From assembly GCA_964493385.1 (NCBI GenBank), contig CAZBNW010000002.1:15556-79555 (forward strand): a stretch of 64,000 nt of DNA, in the 5' to 3' direction. Every line of letters begins with the position of its first letter. Positions within the stretch are counted from its first letter, which is position 1. This DNA comes from Loki-b32 sp964493385 (GTDB taxonomy: Archaea > Asgardarchaeota > Lokiarchaeia > Sigyniarchaeales > SOKP01). The position numbers and the translations under genes were made by a program. Positions 44,298 to 52,689 of this stretch are shown in pieces. Under the pieces are notes generated by a model. It worked only from the letters and a program-made list of their open reading frames with translations. It had not been told where the DNA came from and ran no database searches.

Positions 44298-45947
44298 TTA
44301 GGGATATATAAAGCCTTGTTTCCAAAATTCGGGAATAAATGAATAATAATCTACATCCTTATTTTTATACATATGAGTAAATTTAAAGTATCCTTCCCTT
44401 AATATTTTGAAATCACCCTTGTCGTAAAAAGGAGTCTTATTATTTATTTGATCTCTTAGGAATTTTTTAACCCATTCATAGTTCAATCTTAAAGAGTCAA
44501 GGAAATCCAAATTTTTATTTGGCTTTACAATCTTATTATAGACGCGGTGATTTTCAAGAGGCATTCTCCACCATCCTTTATAATATATTTTACCACCATA
44601 TATTTCCTCACACATGTCATAAAGAGTATGCCCAGGGATTGCTTTATAATATCGTATATCTAAAATAATATTGTATTTTTCACTTAAAGACTTTCCATTG
44701 AATCTCTTTTCCAAAAAAAATTTTTGATTATCTTCTATAACTTCTCGTGTTTCACCAGGAAGTCCTATAATTAAAAACATTGATATATTCAAATTAATTT
44801 CATTTGAAAATATAATGAGATTTTCTACTTTCTTTACATATCTTTTAAGATCTCTCTCATTTTTGGAGTTTATTTTGTTTAAAATTTTTAACATTGGAAT
44901 TGAAGCGGATTCAAAACCGATATCAGGTTTTATATTAAATTCTTTGTAATAAAAGAGATCTTCTTTTGAGCATACGTCCGCTCTATCATAAATGGTTATA
45001 GAATAGGGAAAATTTCCTTCATTTTCTATAAATTTTCCAAACTTTTTGTAAAATTCATCTCGGATACTTCTCTTAGGGAAGAAAACTGGATCACTAATAG
45101 CAATGGTATTAGTTTCTAACCATTTAGTATCTCTAATGATTCTTAATTCTTCAATACACTTATCTACTGATTTAAATCGAACATTTTTATAGAAAGGTAA
45201 TTCCGTTCCAGTTGAAGGAATGCAGATCTTACATCGAAACATACAACCGCGCCCAAAGTCTATATTTAATCGTCTACCCTTTAATTTATCCTTATACCTT
45301 TTTAGAAGACTAAGGTCAATAGGAGGTAACTCATCAAGCAAAGGGAATGTTTCCCCTTCTAAGATATTACAGTCTTTATTTACTTTATTCCCATCTTTTA
45401 ATTCTTTCTTTAGAAGTTGTTTTATTAATTTGAAAAAAGTAATTTCCCCTTCTCCTTTAATTAAATAATCAAAGATTTTTTTTTGTTTTGGAAAATGTTC
45501 ATGAATAAGCCTTGGTAATTTACTAGATTGAAACTCTTCAGGAAAAATAGTTGGATGATATCCCCCCACTACAATTTTAACTTTAGGATTTATGTAAGAC
45601 TTAATTAGACTTGCTACTACTACTGAATTCAAATATTCATAAGATGAATAACAAGAAATTGCAACTAAATCAAAAAAGAAATCTTTACAAAGATTTTTTA
45701 ATAGAGATTTTAACCCCTCTAAATAAAGGTCTAAATCTTGAAAACTGAAGGGGGGTAAATCCTCAAGTCGTAAATCAACATAGATTTCCTTAATCTTATA
45801 AGACAATTCCTTTTTTCTCGAATTCAAGTAATTAGAAATCCTTAAAAAATAGGTATAGATGGCATTAAATCCTTTGAAAGGACCTACTTCTTGAGGAAAA
45901 AGATACATAATTCTGAATTTTTCTTTATTATGATATAATCGTTCCAT
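44298..45947 (-). CDS. Cobalamin-binding-type radical SAM enzyme
   Basis: A 549-residue radical SAM enzyme. The N-terminal domain (residues about 8-190) looks like a B12-binding Rossmann domain, with VAISCYSSYEYLNSVVVASLIKSYINPKVKIVVGGYHPTIFPEEF and YLIKGEGEITFFKLI. The catalytic CxxxCxxC is GRGCMFRCKIC near residue 235, and GLPGETREVIEDNQKFFLEKRF is typical of the B12-rSAM barrel. Such enzymes methylate unreactive carbons or remodel peptides and lipids. It has AAGGAAG before the ATG. It shares an operon with the E1-like gene and lies between peptide cassettes, which makes the peptide a plausible substrate (inference). Confidence 0.88.
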   Translation of the reverse strand: MERLYHNKEKFRIMYLFPQEVGPFKGFNAIYTYFLRISNYLNSRKKELSYKIKEIYVDLRLEDLPPFSFQDLDLYLEGLKSLLKNLCKDFFFDLVAISCYSSYEYLNSVVVASLIKSYINPKVKIVVGGYHPTIFPEEFQSSKLPRLIHEHFPKQKKIFDYLIKGEGEITFFKLIKQLLKKELKDGNKVNKDCNILEGETFPLLDELPPIDLSLLKRYKDKLKGRRLNIDFGRGCMFRCKICIPSTGTELPFYKNVRFKSVDKCIEELRIIRDTKWLETNTIAISDPVFFPKRSIRDEFYKKFGKFIENEGNFPYSITIYDRADVCSKEDLFYYKEFNIKPDIGFESASIPMLKILNKINSKNERDLKRYVKKVENLIIFSNEINLNISMFLIIGLPGETREVIEDNQKFFLEKRFNGKSLSEKYNIILDIRYYKAIPGHTLYDMCEEIYGGKIYYKGWWRMPLENHRVYNKIVKPNKNLDFLDSLRLNYEWVKKFLRDQINNKTPFYDKGDFKILREGYFKFTHMYKNKDVDYYSFIPEFWKQGFIYP

Positions 45948-46219
45948 TTTCAGTCTTCCTTACATTTGGTTTGAATATAATTCGAATTAATTTTAATATG
46001 TAAATAATCTTCTCTACTTTTCTTTTTAAACAGCTATAATTTCTGCTATTTAAATTATTTTCTTTAAAAATCTATTAATTTAATAAGTGTTATCTTTAAA
46101 AAACAATCAAGATCGATAATATGAAAATTCCTAGAGGAGTCTACTGCTATAAGTGGTGGATTCTAAACAAATATAATTTTTGGAATCAAGAGAAGTTGAA
46201 AAATAAGAAAATAAAATAT

Positions 46220-46309
46220 GGAATCCGTAAAGGATTCTAAAGCCAATTAACCTCCTATTTCTCCACTATATGGCATACTTTATATCTTCATTCACATTTT
46301 TAAAGTGAA
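46220..46309 (-). repeat. Mini-gene cassette copy 2
   Basis: Second cassette copy, same strand as copies 1 and 3. The operator arms TTCAC (46291-46295) and GTGAA (46305-46309) flank the TATA-like TTTAAAAAT. The hairpin GAATCC-TTTAC-GGATTC lies at 46221-46237, followed on the minus strand by a U-rich run. The core of about 63 bp is almost identical to copy 3, with one change that creates TAA in the longer 14-codon reading and leaves the 9-codon ORF intact. Confidence 0.8.
46247..46276 (-). CDS. Ultra-short peptide gene, copy 2 (MPYSGEIGG)
   Basis: Encodes the same MPYSGEIGG. In this copy the longer reading is blocked: ATG AAG ATA TAA precedes it, so only the 9-residue form is possible. This supports the internal ATG, 24 nt from the TATA centre, as the true start. 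It lies about 270 bp upstream of the radical SAM gene in the direction of transcription. Confidence 0.5.
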   Translation of the reverse strand: MPYSGEIGG

Positions 46310-46542
46310 CGAAAAAACTTTTATACAAATATTTGGTGTCTTGTGAATATTTCCCTTTTAAAAATAAAATCCATTGAAATGAATTATAATCTAAAGACTC
46401 GATTATTAAAGTATTTTATAGTCAGAAATGACCGTTTGGAATCACGTAAGATCAATTAAAGCTAATTTACCAAAAAAGGTTTGTTTTATGATATTATCAT
46501 CTGAAATTATAAAAAGATTATTTAAAAAATAGAGAAATAATG

Positions 46543-46634
46543 TTAGAAACCTCTACGGATTCTAAAGCCAATTAACCTCCTATTTCTCCACTATATGGCA
46601 TACTATATATCTTCATTCACATTTTTAAAGTGAA
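46543..46634 (-). repeat. Mini-gene cassette copy 3
   Basis: Third cassette copy. Operator arms TTCAC (46616-46620) and GTGAA (46630-46634) surround the TATA-like box. The hairpin TTAGAAACC-TCTAC-GGATTCTAA at 46543-46565 has one mismatch and is followed on the minus strand by U-rich sequence. Its outer edge overlaps the GTG (46630) that could start the divergent 1244-aa gene, so the palindrome may regulate both directions. Confidence 0.8.
46572..46601 (-). CDS. Ultra-short peptide gene, copy 3 (MPYSGEIGG)
   Basis: Same 9-codon ORF as in copies 1 and 2, with the ATG 24 nt from the centre of the TATA-like box. GGA GGT, the last two codons, also form a perfect GGAGGT Shine-Dalgarno sequence 3-4 nt before a TTG (ATG in copy 1). 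The alternative is therefore that GGAGGT serves a second short ORF starting MALES. That second ORF diverges completely after five residues between copies, so it is less likely to be the product. Confidence 0.5.
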   Translation of the reverse strand: MPYSGEIGG

Positions 46635-49600
46635 CGATAATAAATTAAAAAATAGAAAAATATTTAATAATAAAATAAAGAATTTAAAATTTTTTTATAT
46701 GCTTGGATACATTGTTTACGAAACTTTAGAAGAATTATCTAAGGCAAAAGAATTAAGCCAGATACAAAATATTTTTACCACACTTATTTCTGAATTAGCT
46801 GATTATCTTAAGCTACAGCCCATATGCCAAGATATAACAATAAAGTTACTCGATAAAGAAAATTTTACAAGAAGAGAGCGTGTATCCATTCTTGATTTTG
46901 GAGTTAGAAAAATAATCCAAAATAATAACTTAGTAATACAAATTGATAAAACCTATAAAAGGTTTTTACCTTTTATTTTGCTTAGAGAAGCATATTATTC
47001 TTTCGTTCCTAAAGAAGCAAGTGAGCTCGTTAAAATATGTATTAACCAAATTGTAGAAAATAATCTCAGTAAGTTATCAGTTTCCAAAGAATGGGAAAAT
47101 TTAACAAGAGATTCTTTAGTAGATAGTGATTTTTTGGACTCTCAATTTGACAAATTACAAAAATTTTTCAAAATTGAAGCAAAAGAACCGTTTGAAAATA
47201 CTCTACAATTTTTTTTCAAGGAAATGAGGGATAAAGCGCTATTAAGCCATGATGGAAATATTGATAAGTTATATGATGTACTTTTCGAAAGTTATGAATA
47301 TAAGACCTCTAGATCCTTATTTAATAAAGATATTGTAGAAACATTAAGGATATTAATTAAATTATTTTATGAAAATAAATCATACATACATCTTTCCGAT
47401 TATCAAGCCCTATTTAAAAAATTCAAGGAAAATCACCAAATTGAAACCGATTTAAGTCTACGAAAATTTAATGAGAGTCTCCAATGGATTAATAAATGTA
47501 CTTCCATCGCCCCCACTTATGATGTTTCTCGTAGTATCATTGACCTTTACCAAATTATAGGAATTATAAAATTCAATCCAATTTTAGAAAAAAACAAAAT
47601 CAAGACGTTAATGGAAGTTTGGCCGTTCTATCAAAACCCAAAATTTTCAGAAAATAGTTTTGCAACAGAAATCTCTTTGTACATCAATGTCCCTAAGGCG
47701 TATTTAAATGATTTATTAAAATATTTTGATAGATTAGAAGCATTGGGATATATTATTAAAACACAATTTTACCGTGTCTTAAATAAGACATCAAATATCA
47801 ATCTAAATTATTATACAGACATAATCAATATAAATAGAATTATTGATCCAAATAATATCAAGTATGAAAAGAAATATGAAATTGAAACCATAATAGAATT
47901 TCCTACTATTTCTCGTCCACTTCAACTATCTATTTTTGATTGTACTATTTTAGAACGTGTAAGATATCTTTCAGTTACAGGTCTAACTTTTGATAAAAGA
48001 GTAGAAACATTAAATGCCATAAAAGAAGATGTCGAAAATGAATTGAGAAAACAGATCATAATTAATAAAAAGTTTAATAAAAGTTTAGATAAAGTATTGA
48101 ATTCAGCCAAGTTAAAGCAACAATTTTTATGGTTTTTAAATGAAAATCTGGAAAAAATGGATGGATTTTTCTATTTACATGAAAAAATAAATAAAATTGT
48201 GAGCTACTTATATTTAATAGAAAAAATATTAAAGAACAACCCAGATATTTCTAATATTTATCAGCTTCAGGCGTTTCTAAACACAAGTACAGTTTCTAAG
48301 ACCATTAAAGACCATCTACTTATTCGAAATAAAAATATCAAAAAAATTGTTTTTCATGAGACTCTTCCTTTATATTTTCAATCTAAAAATATATTTAGAA
48401 AAGAAGTGGAAAAAATTCAAGTCTTTTGCAACGTGTTTAATGCCTGTTATGACCTAAAAATTTTAGACCTAAAAGAGTTGAGAAGAATTGTTCAAGAGGG
48501 TAAAGTAGAGGATTCTAGTATAGCTGAAGAAATCTATCGAAAAAGAGAAAAAAAATATGAGAATGTTTTCAAATCCGTAAGCTCATATAAAATAACGAAA
48601 GAGAGGATGGAATCTACAATTGATGCATTTTTAAATCATAATCCACCCTTAATTCAACCCATTTTAATAAATACAATCCTTGCAAGCTTGTTTGCAAAAT
48701 ATTATCCCTTCTTAGTACTTAAAGATACCCCCGAAACTCATGAAAAACTTAATAAGCTAAGAATTTACTTTCCTAAAGTATTTATATGGGAAATGTTAGA
48801 TTTAACCAATAAAAAAAGTTATATTTCCTTGCTAATTTATCTCGTAAACCTAAAGGAAAAGGACCTATTTTTATCTATTTTATATACTTATTTTAAAGAT
48901 TCTATTATTACAATAAACCGTTATTTTTGGAGAGGTGTTGAAAGAACATCACTTATTCCAAAAGATTTCTATGATTTTGAAAACAAACAATTTTTTTACG
49001 TAAAGGGGCTTTTTAACCAATTATACACTTATTCTCAAAAAATTCTTGGTGAAATATTGGAATGGCCTAAGTATCAATTGAATGATAATATACAGGAAAT
49101 TTTCTGGTCAACAAAACAAAACATGGATACATTGATAAAGACTGTAAAGCATAGAATTTCACATCAAAAAATAGAGTTTAATTTAAGAGAATTAGATGAT
49201 ATGTCAGAGTTTAAAAAAAATTTGGAGACCAATTTATTGGATCGTGCTAAATTTATAGATGTAAAAGCTAAAAAATTTTTCAAGAGATATATAAAGTCAA
49301 TAAAATTTCTTCCGGCTTTTCAAAAAATCGGCTTTTCACAATATTATCTTTATTTTCGTCCGTTTTATTATAGATCTCCTACTTTTGAAATAGACTTCAG
49401 ACTATTATTTATAAATACGTTCCAAAATATTAAATATCCTGCTTGTATTGAGCCTAACACACCAATTATTTGTAAGTATATTTTTCCCTTCGGGACTCCT
49501 AATAAGACTTATTTAAATTGGCTTGTAAAATCAAAAAAAAATGTTTTTGAGTATTGTCTGTTCTATAAAAAGAAATTCTATGACATTTTCCACTTTAATC

Positions 49601-50364
49601 GCAATTTAACAAATGAAGGTTGGAATTACTCATCAATTAGATTTAAATCATACATGCAAGATGTTTTATTCAATCCTACATATAATCCAAAGATTTCAGG
49701 AATAAGAGAATTCGATATAAATGAAAAATCCGAGCCTGATATTTATGGACCAGAAACTCAAGAATATGAATCTTTAACTCAAATATATAATATTCATTCT
49801 ATTGATGTTAAATCATATTTAGGAACAAGAAATTATTCCATTATTAACAATATTACTGAACTCCTTCAAAAGAAATTAATTTTCCCTTATTTATCATTAA
49901 AAAATTTAGATTTTCAAGAGAAAATTTCAATAATTTTACCCAATATTAAACAGGATTTAAATGATGAGATAATAAAAATATTTGGTTTTTTTAATGTGTG
50001 TCGAATATATGAAATTGAAGGTGAATACTTTATCTATGGTTTTGAAGACATAAAGCCATTTAAAAATGGACTTTTAATCGAAATTTGGTTCCCTAAATGC
50101 GAAGTTGATGAATTTTTTGAAATTTTTGACTTGCTATTTCAATTTTTTAATGTGAAATATCGCCTAATCTTGAGTGATTTAGTTAATGGAAATACCTTAC
50201 TCAAGTCAATTTACGGAAATTTGGACTTTTTAAATTCATATAATCCGCTATTAAACCTTAAATGGAATGAAAAGGATAAGATCTGGATGAACCATACGCT
50301 TTTTAATGAAAAATTCGAACCAATTTACCCAGATTTAATCCTTAAGAAAAAGGATCAGGTTTAA
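46630..50364 (+). CDS. Giant hypothetical protein (1244 aa)
   Basis: A 1244-residue protein with no recognised domain. It is predominantly helical, rich in Lys, Asn, Ile and Phe, without signal peptide or clear membrane segment. The region about 900-1060 is richer in aromatic residues (FRPFYYRSPTFEIDFRLLF, CIEPNTPIICKYIFPFG) and may be a globular beta-containing domain. The GTG at 46630 lies inside cassette copy 3. The next start, ATG 46699 (MLGYIVYETLEEL), avoids an Asn/Lys-only stretch and may be the real one. It diverges from the peptide/rSAM/E1 cluster. Function unknown. Confidence 0.55.
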   Translation: MNDNKLKNRKIFNNKIKNLKFFYMLGYIVYETLEELSKAKELSQIQNIFTTLISELADYLKLQPICQDITIKLLDKENFTRRERVSILDFGVRKIIQNNNLVIQIDKTYKRFLPFILLREAYYSFVPKEASELVKICINQIVENNLSKLSVSKEWENLTRDSLVDSDFLDSQFDKLQKFFKIEAKEPFENTLQFFFKEMRDKALLSHDGNIDKLYDVLFESYEYKTSRSLFNKDIVETLRILIKLFYENKSYIHLSDYQALFKKFKENHQIETDLSLRKFNESLQWINKCTSIAPTYDVSRSIIDLYQIIGIIKFNPILEKNKIKTLMEVWPFYQNPKFSENSFATEISLYINVPKAYLNDLLKYFDRLEALGYIIKTQFYRVLNKTSNINLNYYTDIININRIIDPNNIKYEKKYEIETIIEFPTISRPLQLSIFDCTILERVRYLSVTGLTFDKRVETLNAIKEDVENELRKQIIINKKFNKSLDKVLNSAKLKQQFLWFLNENLEKMDGFFYLHEKINKIVSYLYLIEKILKNNPDISNIYQLQAFLNTSTVSKTIKDHLLIRNKNIKKIVFHETLPLYFQSKNIFRKEVEKIQVFCNVFNACYDLKILDLKELRRIVQEGKVEDSSIAEEIYRKREKKYENVFKSVSSYKITKERMESTIDAFLNHNPPLIQPILINTILASLFAKYYPFLVLKDTPETHEKLNKLRIYFPKVFIWEMLDLTNKKSYISLLIYLVNLKEKDLFLSILYTYFKDSIITINRYFWRGVERTSLIPKDFYDFENKQFFYVKGLFNQLYTYSQKILGEILEWPKYQLNDNIQEIFWSTKQNMDTLIKTVKHRISHQKIEFNLRELDDMSEFKKNLETNLLDRAKFIDVKAKKFFKRYIKSIKFLPAFQKIGFSQYYLYFRPFYYRSPTFEIDFRLLFINTFQNIKYPACIEPNTPIICKYIFPFGTPNKTYLNWLVKSKKNVFEYCLFYKKKFYDIFHFNRNLTNEGWNYSSIRFKSYMQDVLFNPTYNPKISGIREFDINEKSEPDIYGPETQEYESLTQIYNIHSIDVKSYLGTRNYSIINNITELLQKKLIFPYLSLKNLDFQEKISIILPNIKQDLNDEIIKIFGFFNVCRIYEIEGEYFIYGFEDIKPFKNGLLIEIWFPKCEVDEFFEIFDLLFQFFNVKYRLILSDLVNGNTLLKSIYGNLDFLNSYNPLLNLKWNEKDKIWMNHTLFNEKFEPIYPDLILKKKDQV

Positions 50365-50428
50365 AAACTATAGAATCGAATAAAATTTAAAAGATTTTAA
50401 AAAACTAATTACGAGAGTTACTGAATCT

Positions 50429-50914
50429 ATGGAAAAAGATAATAAAAACGAAGAATCACCCAAAAAAATCAAAGTTCAAGATAAAGAAGGTTTAACAGTA
50501 TCTTATGATAAGGAGGAGTTAAATGAAAAATTCCCCCATTTGATAAGGGAGATGTCGGAAAAAACGAAATCAATAAAAATTGATTCCATTGATATGGCTA
50601 TTGAGCAAAATCATAAAGAAGAGGTTCAAGAAACTAATAATTTATATCCAAATGAATTATACAAACCCGGAGCAATTGATTTTATGAGAAGATGTACAAA
50701 AAAAGAGGAGGCAATTGATATTTTGGATTATTTATTGCAAAGGAATGAAATTACTCAGGAAGATTATAATTCTTACAAAAACATCATTTCGGAAGAAGGA
50801 GGTTTGAAGAAGCTTATTAATGAGAGCGGTGGTCCAAAAAAGCCGGGATATTATTTGGAAAAATATTATTTTAAGAACGATAAAAATCAAAAATTAAATA
50901 GTAATGAGGATTAG
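50429..50914 (+). CDS. DUF2095-like archaeal protein
   Basis: A 161-residue acidic/basic protein. After a charged N-terminus it has DKEELNEKFPHLIREMSEK and later TKKEEAIDILDYLLQRNEITQEDYNSYKNIISEEGGLKKLINESGGPKKPGYYLEKYY. The FPHL-x-x-EM block and the glycine-rich GYY ending resemble the archaeal DUF2095 family. The match is from memory and moderate. It is followed immediately by the C/D-box sRNA on the same strand, so the sRNA may be processed from a shared transcript. Confidence 0.55.
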   Translation: MEKDNKNEESPKKIKVQDKEGLTVSYDKEELNEKFPHLIREMSEKTKSIKIDSIDMAIEQNHKEEVQETNNLYPNELYKPGAIDFMRRCTKKEEAIDILDYLLQRNEITQEDYNSYKNIISEEGGLKKLINESGGPKKPGYYLEKYYFKNDKNQKLNSNED

Positions 50915-50921
50915 TATCATT

Positions 50922-50996
50922 TGACAGATGATGACCTTATGACAAAGTTAGCTGCTTGCTCGGTAGCGATGACGTTGTCGCCCCAAACTGATGTCA
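50922..50996 (+). ncRNA. C/D-box sRNA (2'-O-methylation guide)
   Basis: The sequence has the layout of an archaeal C/D sRNA. The terminal stem is TGACA (50922-50926)/TGTCA (50992-50996). C box is ATGATGA (50928-50934), a C'-like box is GCGATGA (50966-50972) and the D box is CTGA (50988-50991). The D guide is CGTTGTCGCCCCAAA. The D' box is degenerate (CTGC near 50952). Its GC content is clearly higher than that of the surrounding DNA. The probable target is rRNA or tRNA; I cannot assign it without a search. Confidence 0.75.
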
Positions 50997-51010
50997 TCCC
51001 TTATTAAAAA

Positions 51011-51259
51011 TTATTCTCCTAATCTTTTTCGAAAAAGGAATCCTTTATTTGTTAAGAAGTATTCATTATTGTTTTTTGTTATAAGACCCAATTCAAGTAA
51101 AACTGGAATTCTACCATTTATACAGGATATTGGCAAACCAGAAAACAATTTAATTGTTTCATAATTTCTTGCACCTTTATCGATTGCTACAAGAATTTCA
51201 ATTCCCATATAACCTAAAAGGTTTTTTAAATCTTCTTGAGTTTCTTTTTCCTTAGTCAT
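51011..51259 (-). CDS. Small winged-helix-like protein
   Basis: An 82-residue protein whose body reads as a winged helix: GIEILVAIDKGARNYETIKLFSGLPISCINGRIPVLLELGLITKNNNEYFLTNKGFLFRKRLG. It resembles the short archaeal wHTH regulators that read the type of spacing GLIT...Y-x-LT-x-KG. It lies 21 bp downstream of the longin-like gene on the same strand and is probably co-transcribed with it. Target unknown. Confidence 0.65.
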   Translation of the reverse strand: MTKEKETQEDLKNLLGYMGIEILVAIDKGARNYETIKLFSGLPISCINGRIPVLLELGLITKNNNEYFLTNKGFLFRKRLGE

Positions 51260-51280
51260 TATAAATCGTTTGAATAAGTA

Positions 51281-52492
51281 TTATTTTTTGGGAGTTGTCC
51301 TTTTTTTAGAATTTTTACTTTTTTTACTTTTTGAAGTTTCTTTACGTTCTTTTAACTTGGTTATATATTTATCTGCAACTACAGGTTTGGATTCTTTAGG
51401 TAATAATTTCCTCATCCATTCAGGAAAAGCTGTGGTAATTTGTAAATTTGTTTTTAAAACAATATAGGTTTCTCCGTTGTAATTTAATTCTTCAATAACA
51501 TCATATTTTTTTAAGAAATCTATATTTTCCATTAAAGAATCTAAAGATTTTTTTGATACTAATTTAGGTAATTTATCTTTTGAAATTAATCCATTTCTTA
51601 ATTCTGAAAGAACATTATATTTCTTTGGATCCGCCATTATTTGAAATAATGTAAAAGCATCTTCTTTTATTTCTTCCTTAGTTTTCTTCTCATATTCACT
51701 AAAGTATTCTTGAACTTTGGGAAGAAGTAACTCTATCAGTTCTGGTTTATCATCAATATACTCAATGACGCTATCTGGGGGGATTCTTTCAGCATTTACT
51801 TCTTTTACTAGAAGTACATATTTCTCTACTAAGCCTATTTGATTAATAAAAATAAATTGCCGTTCATCTAAAGTTTCAATAATTTCATTAAAATCCTTTT
51901 CAGGGAAATTTTCAATAAACCATTCTCTTAGCCCTTCTAACAAGATAGGACCTTCTGATAATTTTTCATGGGTCTTAAATATATGTCTATCATTTAATAA
52001 AATGGCAATTTTCTCTTCTTCAGTTTTTTCTCTTGTGTCTTCGATAATTGCCCAATATAAATTATTTACCCATGCTTTTATTAGAGAGTCGTTTTTAATA
52101 ATGCTCTCCTGATCATCATCGTCAAAATTGTTTATATCTTTTATATAAAATGCTGTAAAAATCTCTTCATTTGATTGCAACTGTTCTGAAAACTCAGCAC
52201 ATAAAATCGAGATTCTCTCTTCAATCTCAGGAGGAATTTGTTGATCAAGAATTGTTGAAACCATTAACATTTCTTTGTTTCCTCGAGCCCAATCAGAATG
52301 GATCTCAAAGTAATAATTCATTGATTTTAGATTTTCAAACGAATGTGTGAAAAAACCCTCACTAAATTGCTGATCCATGATGTTAGCTATTTTACCTGAT
52401 AAGTCCTTATCTAATATATCCTTCGGATAAGAATAAAACACTAAAGGACCAATTTTTCGATGAAAATATGATAAGGCGACGATTGTCTTCAA
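51281..52492 (-). CDS. Longin-like domain protein with C-terminal winged helix
   Basis: A 403-residue protein. The N-terminal ~125 residues look like a longin-type domain: IVALSYFHRKIGPLVFYSYPKDILDKDL, then a second strand-helix half ending in LMVSTILDQQIPPEIEERI. The GP-x-x-x-Y-x-x-P feature is shared with longin proteins such as NPRL2. A middle helical region and a winged-helix-like C-terminal part (FTLFQIMADPKKYNVLSELRNGLISKDKLPKLVSKKSLDSLMENIDFLKKYDVIEE) follow, and a Lys/Ser tail closes it. The combination recalls NPRL2, a regulator of Rag GTPases, and a Rag-like GTPase lies 2 kb away. Assignment is by pattern only. Confidence 0.6.
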   Translation of the reverse strand: MKTIVALSYFHRKIGPLVFYSYPKDILDKDLSGKIANIMDQQFSEGFFTHSFENLKSMNYYFEIHSDWARGNKEMLMVSTILDQQIPPEIEERISILCAEFSEQLQSNEEIFTAFYIKDINNFDDDDQESIIKNDSLIKAWVNNLYWAIIEDTREKTEEEKIAILLNDRHIFKTHEKLSEGPILLEGLREWFIENFPEKDFNEIIETLDERQFIFINQIGLVEKYVLLVKEVNAERIPPDSVIEYIDDKPELIELLLPKVQEYFSEYEKKTKEEIKEDAFTLFQIMADPKKYNVLSELRNGLISKDKLPKLVSKKSLDSLMENIDFLKKYDVIEELNYNGETYIVLKTNLQITTAFPEWMRKLLPKESKPVVADKYITKLKERKETSKSKKSKNSKKRTTPKK

Positions 52493-52689
52493 TTAATGAA
52501 TCTCCATAGCGGTTTATTTATTAAATAACAAGAATAGCTAATATTTATCTGTTTAACTTAAAATAAATTAATATTAAAGATTATATATTATTAAAGATAA
52601 ATAAATTTATCTTAACTTAACCTCTAATATCCTAGGATAATTAATATAAGCGATCAACTTTCATTATTATTATAAATTTAAGATAATAA

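Noticed and set aside
46121..46240. 39-residue ORF MKIPRGVYCYKWWILNKYNF... on the plus strand ending in cassette copy 2
   Set aside because: No ribosome-binding site, no counterpart at the other two copies, and its stop falls in the repeat hairpin. Likely chance.
46428..46532. 34-residue ORF MTVWNHVRSIKANLPKK... between cassette copies 2 and 3
   Set aside because: No family match, no homologue at the other copies, no clear promoter or RBS.
46572..46601. GGAGGT in the cassettes as Shine-Dalgarno for a second short ORF beginning MALES
   Set aside because: Spacing is short and the three downstream sequences diverge into the hairpin and U-tract right after five codons. Kept only as an alternative.
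43020..46634. The three repeats as insertion-sequence or transposon ends
   Set aside because: All copies are in the same orientation, lack target-site duplications and no transposase is nearby. Their internal order (TATA, ORF, hairpin, U-tract) fits transcription units better.
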